Source: an uncultured Pseudomonadales bacterium
GTDB lineage: Bacteria; Pseudomonadota; Gammaproteobacteria; Pseudomonadales; Azotimanducaceae
Direction: 5' to 3'
Length of the DNA: 64,000 nucleotides
NCBI GenBank assembly: GCA_958296295.1
Contig: OY282460.1
Location: 2,976,001 to 3,040,000, forward strand
Under the pieces are notes generated by a model. It was not told the DNA's origin. It was given only the letters and a program-made list of their open reading frames with translations, and did not search any database. How positions within the stretch are numbered: position 1 is the stretch's first letter; every line of letters begins with the position of its first letter. Shown piece after piece: positions 25,623 through 36,243 of the stretch. The position numbers were made by a program, and so were the translations under genes.

Positions 25623-26914
25623 TGAAACCTCGCTGGCGAAAGGGGGCCTATGTCAAGGTCGGGCTGTTGCCCGCACAGGGTCTGCGCCGTCAGCCGTCCG
25701 GTGGCGGGCGCCAACGTCAAACCCAGCATCGCGTGGCCGCAAGCGAACGCGAGATTGGGCGCAGCGGCACGGCCGATGATCGGCAATCCGTCCGGGGTCA
25801 CGGGACGGAAGCCCGCCCAGCGCTCGGCGTTGACCAGTTCGGCGTCCAAGTGCAAGCGGGAGCGCACACTGGCTTCCACTTGGGCGAAGCGGGCCTTGGG
25901 CAACGCGCGGTCGAAGCGGCCCAACTCGAACCAGCCGCTCAGCCGCAAGCGGTCGCCCATCGGCGCCACCGCCACATGCTTCTCGCCCAGCAGCATCCGC
26001 TGCCGCAACGCCCGCCGCGGCATGCGCACCGTCACACTGTAGCCTTTCGCGGGCTGTATCGGAATGCGGCTTCCGCACTTGGCGGCGAGGGCCGGCGTCC
26101 ACGAACCCGCCGCCAACACCACTTGCTCCGTCCGGATCTCTCCCCTAGACGTAAGCAGGGCACGCACCTGCCCGGAGCGCATTCGCGCGTCTAGCACGGC
26201 TGTATTGCACGCCAAGCGAACGCCTCGGCGCTTCAACACCGAGGCCAAACCGGAAACGAACCGGCCCGGATCAAGCCCGGCGTCCCGCGGGTAGAAGACA
26301 GCGCCGGCAACGGCATCGTTCAAGGCCGGCTCCCGTTCCCGCGCTTGGCTTGGCGTCATGACTTGGGAAGGCACGCCGAATCTCCCCTCCCACTCCGCCC
26401 GATGCCGCCCCGCGGCGAAGGCCCGCGCATCGCCGTACACGTGCAAGAGGCCGTTCGGCGCATAGCAGCACTCGATTCGTTCCGCGCCGAGCCACCGCTT
26501 GTACAACCCGGCGCTCAAGTTGCCGAGCTCGGCCAGAACCGGCGCCGCCGCAGCCACCGCCGCGGCGCGGCAGTTGCCAAGAAAACGCGCCAGCCAACCC
26601 AGATAGCCGAGGCGAAGGCTCGCCTTCACCGTCACCGGCCCGCCACCGCGCAACATGCCCCGCACGGCGGTGGCGAGCATGCCCGGCTCCGTCACCGGCA
26701 ACACGTGGCTCGGCACCACGAACCCGGCGTTGCCCGAGGACGTGCCGGCGCCGAGCGCGTCCCGCTCCACCACCACCACGTCCACGCCGCGCAGAGACAA
26801 TTCGTAGGCCGTGGCGAGGCCGATCGCGCCGGCACCCACAACCACCACGTCCGCAGCGCCGGGAAGCGGCTCGCTTGCAGCGCGCCCGGCGGAATTGTCG
26901 GGAGATTCGGCCAA
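25619..26914 (-). CDS. FAD-dependent D-amino-acid (D-hydroxyproline) dehydrogenase
   Basis: The product is ~431 residues from a likely TTG at 26914, which has GAGGG seven bases upstream; the frame is open to 27055 but those extra residues look non-coding. The Rossmann FAD motif VVVVGAGAIGLATAYELS is near the N-terminus, with GTSSGNAGF and the C-terminal GHAMLGLTLAPATGRLTA typical of the DadA/DAO family. Its last four bases overlap the epimerase start. In this pairing it should oxidise cis-4-hydroxy-D-proline to pyrroline-4-hydroxy-2-carboxylate. Confidence 0.85.
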   Translation of the reverse strand: MAESPDNSAGRAASEPLPGAADVVVVGAGAIGLATAYELSLRGVDVVVVERDALGAGTSSGNAGFVVPSHVLPVTEPGMLATAVRGMLRGGGPVTVKASLRLGYLGWLARFLGNCRAAAVAAAAPVLAELGNLSAGLYKRWLGAERIECCYAPNGLLHVYGDARAFAAGRHRAEWEGRFGVPSQVMTPSQAREREPALNDAVAGAVFYPRDAGLDPGRFVSGLASVLKRRGVRLACNTAVLDARMRSGQVRALLTSRGEIRTEQVVLAAGSWTPALAAKCGSRIPIQPAKGYSVTVRMPRRALRQRMLLGEKHVAVAPMGDRLRLSGWFELGRFDRALPKARFAQVEASVRSRLHLDAELVNAERWAGFRPVTPDGLPIIGRAAAPNLAFACGHAMLGLTLAPATGRLTAQTLCGQQPDLDIGPLSPARFQ

Positions 26915-27232
26915 AACGGGCCCTCGGGCTTGTTCAGCGCCACAGTGAATTGGAGTGATCCGCGGGAGAAGGACGAACGACCCAACGTGCCCGTTGGCGA
27001 GCGAACCATCAAGCAGGATGCGATGCCGGCCAACCTTCTCCGACCGCGCAAACACGATACATCAAGCGACGGATCGAAACCACCGGCCGGGCGCTTGCCC
27101 ACCGCCTTCCCGCAGCCTCAAACGCGGCGCTTCGGCCTTCGAGACCGATTACACACGCTATGCTCCGCGGACTTGGGCGAGAAGCCGGACCTCCACGCGG
27201 CGTTCGCTCGGTGGCAAAGTAGGGACGCGTCC
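26915..27232. other. Divergent intergenic region, 318 bp
   Basis: It separates the dehydrogenase (minus) from the AAA ATPase (plus). No gene, repeat or clear sigma-70 promoter is seen. AAGTAGGGA before the GTG at 27233 can serve as the ATPase ribosome-binding site. Confidence 0.5.
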
Positions 27233-28708
27233 GTGACCAAACGAGGAGATTCCAAACGAAGCTCGCTTGCGGTGAAAGACTTCGGCCCCATCGCCGAAGC
27301 CGTGGAGCTACGGCCATTTACGGTATTCGTCGGTGCCAGCAACACCGGCAAGTCGTATTTGGCGATTTTGCTCTACGCGCTGCACCAGTTCTTCCGCAGC
27401 CGGCACCGTCGCGTCGACATCCTGCCAACAGATATTGACATTGCCCCAACGAATGATCGGCTAGACGCTCTTGGGGAGTGGCTGGGACGAACTCTAGCGG
27501 AGAAGCGCGGCTCACATCTTGTGGACATCGTGCTGCCGGAAGACGTCGCAGCCTTGGTTCGCCCGGCCATGGAAGATGTTGGCGGTGCCGCGCCGGTCTT
27601 CGATGCGGAGGTCGGCAGATGCTTCGGGGTGGCGGAAATCCGGTCGCTGATCCGGCAGTCCGGAGGCAAGTCCGCTCGGATAGCCTTGCACTCGGCGCAC
27701 CGCGGCACCTCGCTGGAACAGCCAGACCTCAGTTACCACTTCACCATCGCACGGGCGGGGTCACAAATCGCGGCGTCCGTCTCACCTGACCTACCGCTAC
27801 GAATACATACGTCGAACCACCGCTGGTTGAGGATGGCGCACGGCCCAAAACCGCTAGAGCATCTTGCGGACCAGGTCGCTGCCTACGCTAAAGGCGCGAT
27901 GGCTCGACCGATCCACTACCTGCCGGCAGATCGTGCGTGCCTAATGCACGCTCACCGGGTGGTGGTGAGTTCGCTGATCGGCCGCGCATCGCGCACAGGC
28001 CTCGGTGTCGAGTCGCCCCTACCCGCCCTTTCTGGCGTTCTCGCCGACTTCCTCGAGCAGCTCATCGACTTGGGCGACACGAAGTATGAAGCGGGATACA
28101 GAAGAGCGCGTATCAGCAGACAATTTGCCGAACGCCTCGAAGCCGACATACTGGGAGGGGCCGTCGGGATCCACCGATCTGCCGTCGGCTATCCGTCATT
28201 CCGCTACCGGCCAGCCGAGTGGAAGCGCGATCTGCCACTCATGAACACGTCGTCGATGGTTTCCGAACTTGCCGCCGTGGTGCTGTATTTGCGCCACATC
28301 GTGCGGCCCGGCGACGTGCTCATCATCGAAGAGCCGGAGTCGCATCTGCATCCGGCGATGCAAGTGGCTTTCACCCGACTGTTGGCCGCCGTTGTCCGTT
28401 CAGGGGTTCGAGTCGTCTTGACCACGCACAGCGAGTGGGTGCTGGAGGCGCTGGCGAACCTGGTGCGGCTGTCTGAAGTCGATAGGTCCCAACGCCAAGA
28501 GATCGCAGGCGACGACTTGGCGCTGACGCCGGATCAAGTCGGCGCTTGGCTCTTCGAACAAAAGCGGCGGCCCAAGGGATCGGTGGTGAAGGAGATTCCA
28601 CTGGACGTCCGTCGTGGAACCTTTCCCGCCGGCTTCAGCGAGATCACGGAACAGCTCTACAACGACTGGGCAGGAATCGCCAATCTCGTTGCGGAGCGAA
28701 GCGAGTGA
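27233..28708 (+). CDS. AAA/ABC-type ATPase of a two-gene system
   Basis: The product is ~491 residues from GTG 27233; an open frame extends far left but only antisense to the dehydrogenase. Walker A GASNTGKS is at ~34-41. Walker B DVLIIEEPESHLHP and the switch histidine in VVLTTHSEWVLE are near residues 355-400. This is the AAA_21/OLD-like ABC ATPase class found in defence systems. No TOPRIM nuclease domain follows, so it should need a partner. The next frame, overlapping by four bases, is a frameshifted nuclease-like gene. The pair sits inside a hydroxyproline catabolic set, which suggests insertion. Confidence 0.8.
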   Translation: MTKRGDSKRSSLAVKDFGPIAEAVELRPFTVFVGASNTGKSYLAILLYALHQFFRSRHRRVDILPTDIDIAPTNDRLDALGEWLGRTLAEKRGSHLVDIVLPEDVAALVRPAMEDVGGAAPVFDAEVGRCFGVAEIRSLIRQSGGKSARIALHSAHRGTSLEQPDLSYHFTIARAGSQIAASVSPDLPLRIHTSNHRWLRMAHGPKPLEHLADQVAAYAKGAMARPIHYLPADRACLMHAHRVVVSSLIGRASRTGLGVESPLPALSGVLADFLEQLIDLGDTKYEAGYRRARISRQFAERLEADILGGAVGIHRSAVGYPSFRYRPAEWKRDLPLMNTSSMVSELAAVVLYLRHIVRPGDVLIIEEPESHLHPAMQVAFTRLLAAVVRSGVRVVLTTHSEWVLEALANLVRLSEVDRSQRQEIAGDDLALTPDQVGAWLFEQKRRPKGSVVKEIPLDVRRGTFPAGFSEITEQLYNDWAGIANLVAERSE

Positions 28709-29153
28709 CATCGCCGTTGGATCAGGTCTCAGTGGATGCCGCGTGTCTCGTCGACGAGTGCGAGAAACGGAGTTGCACGGTGGATCTTACCGGTGCGCCG
28801 AACCCAAGCTGATCGACATGGACCACGAGCGCGCGCCGGTGTCGGCTAAAGGCGCGCGATGCGACTTTCTGTTCATCGGCGCGAGCAGAGATCGGGCGAA
28901 GTGCGATCTCTATGTGGCGCCGTTGGAGCTCAAAGAGTTCAGGCTTTGCGCCCGCCACCGTGTCGAAACAGCTCGCTGGTGGCGCGCGAGCGGCCGAGCG
29001 CGTGGTTCCATGCCGATTTGCGCCCATCGTCGCTCACGAAGGAGCACATAGAAGACAAATCAACGAGCTCGCCAAACACCTGTGCATTTCCGCGGCAAGG
29101 ATTACGCGATCCAGACAGCGAGGTGCGGCGAACGGCTCGCGGAGAAGCTCTAG
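28705..29153 (+). pseudogene. Frameshifted D...ExK nuclease-like partner of the ATPase
   Basis: GTG at 28705 overlaps the ATPase stop (GTGA). The coding trace changes frame at least three times. Frame one gives VDAACLVDECEKRSCTVDLT; the next gives PKLIDMDHERAPV, CDFLFIG and APLELKE. A third gives VSKQLAGGARAAERVVP and RRQINELAKH, and the last ends GKDYAIQTARCGERLAEKL at TAG 29151. Joined, they make ~150 residues with a CDFLFIG...PLELK core that fits a PD-(D/E)xK nuclease fold (inference). It is probably inactive here. Sequencing error is an alternative, but three shifts in 450 bp make that unlikely. Confidence 0.7.
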
Positions 29154-29321
29154 CGCGAGTCCGCCGTCCTTCTCTCGGCATCCATATCCAAGCCGCCGGC
29201 CCTTGCCAAGACCCGACCCGCCGCAAGGTGCCGGTCAGCATTCGGTGTCAATGTCCTACCATTGTTCGTCGCGGCCGGCGTGATGCTGGCCGCGTGTTCG
29301 TCCGCCAAGGAGTGTTGACTG

Positions 29322-30293
29322 GTGACGCTTTTCCACAAAGAGCAGAGAGACGTCTTTCGCGGGTGCATTCCGGCGCTGATGACGCCGTGCGGCGCCGATG
29401 GCGCGCCGGACTTCGGTTTGCTGGTACACAAGGCGCAATGGCTGATGGAACGTGGCATGGCAGCCGTTGTCTATTGCGGCTCCATGGGCGAATGGCCGCT
29501 GCTGTCCGCGGCGGACCGGCGGCGCGGCGTGGCGGCGCTGGTGGAGGCCGGCGTGCCGGTGGTGGTGGGTACCGGTGCGGCCGACCCCCGCGAAGCGGCA
29601 GCCTACGCGGCGCACGCCCAAGAAGTGGGCGCCAGCGGCCTCATGGTGATACCCCGCGTGCTCTCCCGTGGCACCTCCGAGGCCGCCCAACGCAACCACT
29701 TCGCCGGCGTGCTCGCCACCGCCCCGGATGTGCCAGCGGTGATCTACAACAGTCCCTACTACGGCTTCGAGACCCGTGCCGGCTTGTTCTTCGAGCTGCG
29801 CCGGGGCTTCCCGAATCTGGTCGGCTACAAGGAGTTTGGCGGCGGCGACGCGCTGACCTACGCGGCCGAGCACATCACCTCATCGAGCGACGACCTCTCG
29901 TTGCTGGTGGGTGTGGACACCCAAGTGGTGCATGGCATCGCCAACTGTGGCGCAACGGGCTGGATCACCGGCATCGGCAACGTGCTGCCCGACGAGGCGC
30001 TCGCTTTGACGCGCCTTTCCGAACGCGCCGCCGCGGGCGATCCCGAGGCCCGCCGCTTCGCGTTGGAGCTGGAAGCGGCCTTGCTGCCGCTCGCCCGCCT
30101 AGACGCCGGGCCGGACCTGGTGTTGTATTTCAAGCACTTGGCCGTGCTGCGCGGAGACGACGCCTACGCGCACTCGCGGCTGCCTGACGACAAGCTCTCG
30201 CCGGCGCAAGCCGGCCATGCCGCCGCCGGGCTGCGGCGCTTCGAGCGCTGGTGGGGCAACTGGGACGGTGTGGACTACGCGGCTACGCCTTAG
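29322..30293 (+). CDS. DapA-family lyase, probably pyrroline-4-hydroxy-2-carboxylate deaminase
   Basis: The product is 323 residues of the DHDPS/NAL TIM-barrel family. The Schiff-base lysine is K170 in LVGYKEFGG and the catalytic tyrosine is Y142 in IYNSPYYG. Start GTG 29322 has AAGGAG upstream. Many reactions occur in this family. The neighbouring hydroxyproline epimerase and D-amino-acid dehydrogenase favour the deaminase that turns pyrroline-4-hydroxy-2-carboxylate into 2-oxoglutarate semialdehyde. Confidence 0.8.
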   Translation: MTLFHKEQRDVFRGCIPALMTPCGADGAPDFGLLVHKAQWLMERGMAAVVYCGSMGEWPLLSAADRRRGVAALVEAGVPVVVGTGAADPREAAAYAAHAQEVGASGLMVIPRVLSRGTSEAAQRNHFAGVLATAPDVPAVIYNSPYYGFETRAGLFFELRRGFPNLVGYKEFGGGDALTYAAEHITSSSDDLSLLVGVDTQVVHGIANCGATGWITGIGNVLPDEALALTRLSERAAAGDPEARRFALELEAALLPLARLDAGPDLVLYFKHLAVLRGDDAYAHSRLPDDKLSPAQAGHAAAGLRRFERWWGNWDGVDYAATP

Positions 30294-30324
30294 GAAGCTC
30301 GTGCCGGCCTGACGATCGGCCCTC

Positions 30325-31673
<1,349 letters not shown>

Positions 31674-31677
<4 letters not shown>

Positions 31678-32285
31678 CGCGCATCTTCCGGGTTTGCTTG
31701 CGGGTGCGAATCCGCACTCGCGAAGAGATACGCGAGAAGCCGGCTGAGACGGGACGCCACGGCCAGCAGCAGCAACAGGAAAGCCGCCGGCAAAACGCTT
31801 TTCAGGAACCACCGGAACGGCAAGCCGCCGGGCGACGCCGAAATTTCCGAAGCCGCCCAGCTATGGGCCACAAAGTCCCAACTGAAGACCAGCACGGCGG
31901 CGATGAACGGCACCAGCAGCAACACGGTGCCGTAGAACTCCACCCACGCCTGCACCCGCGGGCGCCAGCGGTTGGAGAGCAAGTCGATGCGAATGTGCGC
32001 GTCCACGCGGTAGGCGTAGGCGATGGCGAGCATGAAAGCCAGCGCGTTGATGTGCCATTGCAGCTCTTCGAGTTCGATACGCCCTTCTCGAAACAAGTAG
32101 CGCAACATGACGTTCACAACGATGACGGCAAGCAACACCACCCACAGCCAGCTCGCCAGCCGGCCAATGGCGTAGAGGGCGCGATCAACCGTGCGGGAAA
32201 AGCGCGTTTCCGGCAATCTCACCGGAAACGTGGCGCTCGGCGCCATGCTTGGCGGCGGTTGCCCGCTATCTGTCCCTTTGCTCAC
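31674..32285 (-). CDS. dctQ: TRAP transporter small permease DctQ
   Basis: The product is 203 residues from GTG 32285, whose GTGA overlaps the dctP stop; ATG 32246 (190 residues) is an alternative start. Four hydrophobic segments (LWVVLLAVIVVNVMLRYLF, an INALAFMLAIAYAY segment, GTVLLLVPFIAAVLVFSW, LLLLLAVASRL) and the family-typical RIDLLSNRWRPR loop identify it. It is coupled by overlaps at both ends, so P, Q and M are one operon. Confidence 0.88.
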
Positions 32286-33421
32286 GGCGTTTTTTCTACT
32301 GCTTGCGGCACACTTGGAAAATCCTTCGACAAATAAGCCAATCGTCGCCATTTCTGGTAGCTGCGCTGGTATTCGCGCTGCGACGTGATCACGGCTTCGA
32401 AATCCGCATCCGCGGCCGCCTGTTCGTTCAACACCTCGTCCGTGGTGGCCTTCAGCACGCGCAGCAAGTCTTCCGGCAGGTAGTTCGCCACCACGCCGAT
32501 TCGCTCGAAGCTCTCCACCACCGGCCCTTGCAGGGATTCCGTCAACCCCAAGCTGCGCGCCACCGAGCCCATGCACGCGGTTTCGATCAGCGCACGATCG
32601 GCCTCGGCCGTGGCTTGCCAAACCTCCAAATTGATCACGAAATGCGAAGCGCTGAACGGCTGATGCCAGCCCGGATAATGGTTGTATTTGGCGATTCGGT
32701 TGAAGCCGAGCGCTTGATCGGTAACGGGCTGCGAGTATTCGGTGGCGTCGATGACGCCGGTTTCCAAGGCTTGGAAAATCTCCGCCGCCGGCAGCATCGT
32801 GACGGAGGCGCCGACCCGATCCATCACCTCGCCACCGAGCCCGGCGAAACGTATCTTGAGGCCTTCGATGTCGGCCGTGGAACGCACGGGCGCCCGGAAC
32901 CAGCCGGCGGTTTCCGGCCCGGAGATGCCGCAGAACACCGGCCGGATGTCGATCTTGCCGTAGATGCCTTCGGCCAGCTCCTTGCCGCCGCCGAAATGCC
33001 ACCAGCCGATGTAGGCCCAAGGGTCCAAGCCGAACGGCGTGGCCCCGAAAAGCGGCGACGCCGGAATCTTGCCCTGGTCGTAGCCGAGCCAAGTGAAACC
33101 GGCCTCCACCTTGCGGTCCCGCACCGCGTCGGTGATGGAAAACGCCGGCACCATCTCGCCCGGGTCGTAGAGCTGCAGCGTCACGGCGCCGCGACTTGCC
33201 GCGGCGATGGATTGCGCCAGCCAAATCGGCGTCTCGCCGGACCCCGGCAAGCTGCGCGGGGCCGATAGCGGCACGCGCCAGCGCAAGCGCAGAGCTTCGC
33301 CCTCCTCCGCCACGGCGACAACGGGTGCCGCGGCACCGGGCGGCCGAACCGCCAAGCTCAGCAACAAGCCCGTGATGAACGCTGTCAGCACCAACGCCGC
33401 CGCGGCCCGTTTCGAGATCAT
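32282..33421 (-). CDS. dctP: TRAP transporter substrate-binding protein DctP
   Basis: The product is 379 residues with an N-terminal signal/anchor segment (AAALVLTAFITGLLLSLAV) and a periplasmic two-lobe fold. Family marks include LEGLK-like DIEGLKIRFAGLGGEV, LPAAEIFQALETGVIDATEY and the C-terminal helix-rich end. It resembles the TakP/2-oxoacid branch of DctP proteins, so a carboxylic acid ligand is expected. It heads the dctPQM operon. Confidence 0.9.
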   Translation of the reverse strand: MISKRAAAALVLTAFITGLLLSLAVRPPGAAAPVVAVAEEGEALRLRWRVPLSAPRSLPGSGETPIWLAQSIAAASRGAVTLQLYDPGEMVPAFSITDAVRDRKVEAGFTWLGYDQGKIPASPLFGATPFGLDPWAYIGWWHFGGGKELAEGIYGKIDIRPVFCGISGPETAGWFRAPVRSTADIEGLKIRFAGLGGEVMDRVGASVTMLPAAEIFQALETGVIDATEYSQPVTDQALGFNRIAKYNHYPGWHQPFSASHFVINLEVWQATAEADRALIETACMGSVARSLGLTESLQGPVVESFERIGVVANYLPEDLLRVLKATTDEVLNEQAAADADFEAVITSQREYQRSYQKWRRLAYLSKDFPSVPQAVEKTP

Positions 33422-33576
33422 GCACTCTCCCGGCTATCGAGCCCGCCTTGAAGCCCGTTCCTGTCGCGAAGCTCTGCAAGGCCGACCGACCCCGCCGGGC
33501 AAGCGCCAACAGGCCGCTCCGTTTCCGCGGCGCACGCTGCTAGCATAGCCCACATGCCACTTTGGAGATGGGATCG

Positions 33577-33972
33577 ATGCGCATAGGCGGGAAACGAAGG
33601 CTGCTCGGCTTGCTGGTGCTGTGCCCGTTGGCGACCGGATGCGCCACGGTGACGCGGGGGCCAACCGAGACCTTCACCGTACGCTCCAAGCCGCCGGGGG
33701 CCACCGCGTCCTCGTCGTCCGGCTGGGAGTGCGTCACGCCATGCACCTTGCAAGTGAATCGGCGCGGCGACTTCATCGTGCTGGTGCGCAAAGAAGGCTA
33801 CTCGGAAAAGACCGTGAAGGTGCAGTCCATACGCACCGGCAAGAAAGGCTCGTTGCGCAAGCGCGTGGGCGCGGATGTCGGTTGGATCGGCTCCGCCGCG
33901 GACGCGGTCACCGGGGCCAACTACGAACACGCGCCGAACCCCTTGGTGGTGACGCTCGAGCCCGACGAGTGA
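33577..33972 (+). CDS. PEGA-domain lipoprotein
   Basis: The product is 131 residues from ATG 33577 with GGAG nine bases upstream. A lipobox (LATGC, cysteine ~residue 22) gives an outer-membrane or periplasmic lipoprotein. Residues ~35-85 match the PEGA pattern: VRSKPPGATA, CVTPCTLQVNRRG, VLVRKEGYSEKTV. Such domains bind surface or envelope components, but the role here is unknown. It ends nine bases from the convergent nitroreductase gene. Confidence 0.75.
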   Translation: MRIGGKRRLLGLLVLCPLATGCATVTRGPTETFTVRSKPPGATASSSSGWECVTPCTLQVNRRGDFIVLVRKEGYSEKTVKVQSIRTGKKGSLRKRVGADVGWIGSAADAVTGANYEHAPNPLVVTLEPDE

Positions 33973-33980
33973 GCTGATCC

Positions 33981-34616
33981 CTACTGCCAACGATCCCAAC
34001 GCACCGTCTGCGCCACCGGCAGGCGGGTTACCGGGCCGAACTTGCCGAGCGGATAGCCCACCGGAATCAGGCAGAACGCCTCCACATTGTCCGGCAACCC
34101 CAACACTTCGCGGGCGGCTTGGCGGTTGGCCAGCCCGAGCGTGGTGGGTGCCGCGCCGAGCCCAAGCGCCCGCGCCGCAAGCAACAGGTTCTGCACCGCC
34201 GGCCAGATGGAGCCACCGCCGGCCGCTTGAGCCATGCCGCCGCCAACCGGCCGGTCGAACTGGTAGCAGGCGATGACCAGCGCCGGCACCTCGTGCAAGT
34301 GTTCGGCCTGCCAGAGCACGGCCGCCAACATGCGGGCGCGCTTGTCCGCCGCCTGGTGCGCAAGCGCCGCGGCGCGTCCGGAGGCCGGCGCCGCATAGGC
34401 CGCCACCGCGGTCTTGTTGAGCGCCGCGAGCTTCTCCTTCTGCGCCTGGTCGCGCACCACGATCCAGCGGGCGCCCTGCGCGTTGGAGCCGGTGGGCGCC
34501 TGGTTGGCCGCGTCGATCAGCTTGATCAACACATCCTCCGGCACCGGATCGGACTTCAGCCGGCGCATGGCGCGACAATTGTAGATAGCCTCGAAGAGAC
34601 CCAATTCCTCCCCCAC
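33981..34616 (-). CDS. Nitroreductase-family flavoprotein
   Basis: The product is 211 residues from GTG 34616, which follows GGGAGGAGG; the frame is open upstream across the tRNA but that part is spurious. The start CRAMRRLKSDPVPEDVL, the FMN-site QAPTGSNAQ and the late LGLGAAPTTLGL and PVGYPLGKFGP identify the NfsA/NfnB-like family, FMN enzymes using NAD(P)H. Physiological substrate unknown. Confidence 0.85.
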   Translation of the reverse strand: MGEELGLFEAIYNCRAMRRLKSDPVPEDVLIKLIDAANQAPTGSNAQGARWIVVRDQAQKEKLAALNKTAVAAYAAPASGRAAALAHQAADKRARMLAAVLWQAEHLHEVPALVIACYQFDRPVGGGMAQAAGGGSIWPAVQNLLLAARALGLGAAPTTLGLANRQAAREVLGLPDNVEAFCLIPVGYPLGKFGPVTRLPVAQTVRWDRWQ

Positions 34617-34734
34617 GGCACCCTCCTCCCGGTTGCGTGTGCGAACCGCAACATAGCACGGGCGGCGAGCGCCGTCGGTGGTTCTCACTTGGGAAGGCGA
34701 CCTCGCGAGCGTTGCGAGCGAGCGTTTGTTCGCC

Positions 34735-34762
34735 TTGACTCGGCGGACGAATCGCGCAGAAT
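34735..34762 (+). promoter_or_regulatory. Sigma-70 promoter of tRNA-Leu
   Basis: TTGACT (34735-34740), 16-bp spacer, CAGAAT (34757-34762), 14 bases before the tRNA. The -35 box equals that of the tRNA-Val/Asp promoter. Confidence 0.6.
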
Positions 34763-34776
34763 GCGCGTTGCTCCTC

Positions 34777-34863
34777 GCCTGGGTGGCGAAATTGGTAGAC
34801 GCGCCAGACTCAAAATCTGGTATGGGCAACCATGTGAGAGTTCGAGTCTCTCCCCAGGCACCA
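34777..34863 (+). tRNA. tRNA-Leu (CAA)
   Basis: An 87-nt class II tRNA: acceptor GCCTGGG/CCCAGGC, anticodon loop CTCAAAA (CAA), long variable arm, T-arm GAGTTCGAGTCTC, discriminator A and encoded CCA. Its 3' end faces an integrase remnant, so it has served as an insertion site. Confidence 0.95.
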
Positions 34864-34904
34864 AATTCGTGTTTACCGTATGAGCCCGTATCGGTCCCGA
34901 GAAT

Positions 34905-34923
34905 GTCCGTGTAAGTCTGTAAA
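34905..34923 (+). repeat. Integrase-upstream conserved motif, Leu copy
   Basis: GTCCGTGTAAGTCTGTAAA, matching 17831-17849 at 16 of 19 bases. Downstream, GTCCATCCGTGTCCATGTGA also matches the segment before the intact integrase. Confidence 0.5.
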
Positions 34924-35054
34924 TAATTGATATATAGCCATATTTTCAACCTCCGCTTCGTCCGCTGACGTGCGTATCGCGTTGTGGCGGGTCGCGTCCA
35001 TCCGTGTCCATGTGACACAAAAAGTGCCACAAGCAACTTTCACGGAGAACACCT

Positions 35055-35321
35055 GTGGGCAAGCTCACGGCAGCGCGGGTGCGAAGGGCACAGCGGCAGA
35101 ACCAAGGGGCACGAACGCCTTTCGGACAGCGGCTCGTGTCTGTCCGCGGCGAGGTCCGGCGAAGTGCTCTCGGCGACATGAGGCGGAGTGGACCCGGTCC
35201 CTCGCCATCGTCGCCGAACACGACCGGCCCTGGCGCGAGTTCGTCAACCGCATCGTCGGGGCGTTCGCTGCGGACGCAGGAACGCAAGGTCGTGACGTCG
35301 TTGGCGCCGGAACGCCCTTGA
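35055..35321 (+). pseudogene. Decayed integrase start at tRNA-Leu
   Basis: From GTG 35055 the frame begins MGKLTAARVRRAQ, close to VGNLTAAKVRNAR of the integrase at 16546-17742. After ~15 residues the likeness is lost and the remaining frame looks like chance sequence. The layout (tRNA, ~190 bp with shared motifs, integrase start, same direction) copies the tRNA-Asp locus. It is the stump of an island that has been deleted or scrambled. The 34864-35325 interval holds nothing else recognisable. Confidence 0.6.
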
Positions 35322-35325
35322 GTTC

Positions 35326-36243
35326 TCAGTCGAAATCGAACCTCAACCCCAGCGACATGGCCCAGAAGCCAAGCCGCGTCGCGGCTATGCCATAGCGAAC
35401 CGGCGCACCACCGGGGCCAACGGTGGATTCGTGCCCGCGCAACGGCTTCCAAGGGTTGTCCGAATCCTTGAAGTCGTCAAAGGCGTTGCCGTAGCGCACC
35501 TTCAGGTTCAGCGAACGCTTCTCGTTCAGCGCGTAACGTACGCCGCCGATGAACTGGTAGCCAAATACGGTGTCCGACAGCGATTCATCCGCTCGCGAGA
35601 CGGTGCCGGCGGCATTCGGGTTGCGGTTCAATTGACGCAAGGCGTCGCGGTCGCTGTTTCGTCTCGAAGTGGCGGAATAGTCGATGCCTAGCCGCATGGC
35701 ACCTATGCCGACACCGACGTAGGGCGTGATCTTGTTCGATTGACGCGCTGCGAAGTCGTAGAAGACGTTGGCGAAGAGGTTGTCGCCTTGCACGTCGTCA
35801 ATCTCTTCGTTGCGTTCGACGAACTCCGCTTGCTTGTCGTCGCCCGGCACGATCAACGGTTGCTTCTCGCCTTCCTGCGAGCGGCGGAAATACTCCATCT
35901 CGAAACGCATGTTGGCACGTTGATAGCCGACGGCGAGGCCCCCAAACAAGCCGGCATCCAAGTTGAAATCCACCGCCCTCGCCGGCAAAGCCCGAGGCCC
36001 GCCGCCGCAGTCGGGGTCGCTGAGCGGCAATGGCACGGCACGGCCGTCGGGCAGTGTGGTGCTGGGCGTAAGCCACTGGTCGCAGTTGGTCGGCACGCCG
36101 ATATTCGTTCGCGTGGACGACAGATCGTTTGCCAGAGAGGCCCCCAAGTCCACGCTCCAATACAGACCGTCCTCGCCGGCGGCAGGTATCGCGATGATGC
36201 CCGAGACCGCGCCGAGCGCGAAGGCGAAGAAGGTCTGGCGCAT
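35326..36243 (-). CDS. Outer-membrane beta-barrel protein
   Basis: The product is 305 residues. ATG 36243 is preferred over 36249 because AAGGA is then six bases away. A signal peptide (MRQTFFAFALGAVSGIIAIP) leads to alternating-hydrophobicity strands and an aromatic final strand, LGFWAMSLGLRFDFD, ending in Phe-Asp near the C-terminus. The pattern YVGVGIGAMRLGIDY and YQFIGGVRYAL is typical of the OmpA-like/porin-fold barrel family. Function unknown. Confidence 0.75.
   Translation of the reverse strand: MRQTFFAFALGAVSGIIAIPAAGEDGLYWSVDLGASLANDLSSTRTNIGVPTNCDQWLTPSTTLPDGRAVPLPLSDPDCGGGPRALPARAVDFNLDAGLFGGLAVGYQRANMRFEMEYFRRSQEGEKQPLIVPGDDKQAEFVERNEEIDDVQGDNLFANVFYDFAARQSNKITPYVGVGIGAMRLGIDYSATSRRNSDRDALRQLNRNPNAAGTVSRADESLSDTVFGYQFIGGVRYALNEKRSLNLKVRYGNAFDDFKDSDNPWKPLRGHESTVGPGGAPVRYGIAATRLGFWAMSLGLRFDFD

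Noticed and set aside
26345..27232. A ~296-codon upstream extension of the AAA ATPase frame
   Set aside because: Most of it is antisense to the dehydrogenase and has no domain. ATPase similarity begins only after ~27250.
32286..33509. The long open frame upstream of dctQ
   Set aside because: It runs through dctP in another frame. The GTGA overlap with the dctP stop gives a natural dctQ start.
34946..35452. A 168-codon minus-strand frame downstream of tRNA-Leu
   Set aside because: It covers the integrase leader and remnant antisense and the end of the barrel gene, with no start context or domain.
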